Shown here one piece after another: positions 28,808 to 28,836 of a stretch of DNA of 28,836 nt. This DNA comes from Acanthamoeba lenticulata. Taxonomy: Eukaryota; Discosea; Longamoebia; Acanthamoebidae. Each line of letters begins with the position of its first letter. Position 1 is the first letter of the stretch. Location: assembly GCA_002179805.1 (NCBI GenBank), contig NAVB01001704.1:1-28836 (forward strand), in the 5' to 3' direction. The notes beneath the pieces were generated by a model that saw only the letters and a program-made list of their open reading frames with translations, was not told the DNA's origin and did not search any database. Position numbers and translations under genes: made by a program.

Positions 28808-28836
28808 CTGACAGCAAACCACAATAACAAAAAAAA

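Noticed and set aside
28629..28811. 60-codon plus-strand frame (LLLDPVLDCGLLPLLLGS)
   Set aside because: Antisense to the minus-strand terminal exon, which has an acceptor and better protein character.
1..28836. Transposon, virus-derived block or CRISPR array
   Set aside because: No transposase, integrase, reverse transcriptase, terminal inverted repeats or spaced direct repeats seen; repeats are microsatellites and one local duplication.

Overview
The window looks like nuclear DNA of an amoebozoan, most probably Acanthamoeba or a close relative. The coding DNA is GC-rich. Nearly every gene is cut by short introns, mostly 58-150 nt. Genes are packed on both strands with only 70-350 bp between most neighbours. 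Proteins are eukaryotic (Integrator subunit 11, mitochondrial adrenodoxin reductase, FPA/Spen-like RRM protein), and one is an F-box/ankyrin-like protein of the sort expanded in amoebae. The species call is inference; no rRNA or marker gene is present. All exon boundaries were read by eye from splice sites, frame continuity and family conservation. Where exon lengths are given they sum to an intact frame.

Layout, left to right: (1) <1-4182 (-) RRM protein with a helical N-terminus, running off the left edge; (2) 4381-6299 (+) mitochondrial NADPH:ferredoxin/adrenodoxin reductase; (3) 6472-7772 (-) DUF3223 (DCL-type) domain joined to a La-like C-terminal RRM and RGG tail; (4) 7927-11206 (+) INTS11, 13 exons; (5) 11417-12440 (+) secreted protein of unknown function with an in-frame TAG; (6) 12703-14474 (-) M20 amidohydrolase; (7) 14543-15722 (+) AlkB-like dioxygenase; (8) 15904-18237 (-) low-complexity coiled-coil protein; (9) 18582-19304 (+) bacterial-type GNAT acetyltransferase; (10) 19078-20070 (+) F-box/ankyrin-like protein overlapping it; (11) 20141-21444 (-) FabG-type short-chain reductase; (12) 21573-23037 (+) HAD phosphatase; a 964-bp gap rich in palindromic promoter-like motifs; (13) 24002-27745 (+) long Ser/Pro-rich protein; (14) 28016-28420 (-) small secreted/anchored protein; (15) 28644-28807 (-) last exon of a further gene that enters from the right edge.

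Five gene pairs are head-to-head (1/2, 3/4, 6/7, 8/9, 11/12), so much of the regulation is probably from shared bidirectional promoters; the spacers run from 68 to 344 bp. Functional links are loose. The RRM protein, the DUF3223-RRM protein and INTS11 are all RNA-processing factors and lie close together. The reductase, FabG, M20 hydrolase and HAD phosphatase are metabolic. No operon-like system, mobile element, CRISPR array or RNA gene was recognised.

The most unusual points are: three introns whose only frame-preserving donor is GC rather than GT, all starting GCAC; a DUF3223 domain in place of the La motif on a La-type RRM protein; an intron cutting the catalytic HxHxDH motif of INTS11; a premature stop inside an otherwise intact secreted-protein gene; and a bacterial-like acetyltransferase reading into the F-box/ankyrin gene.
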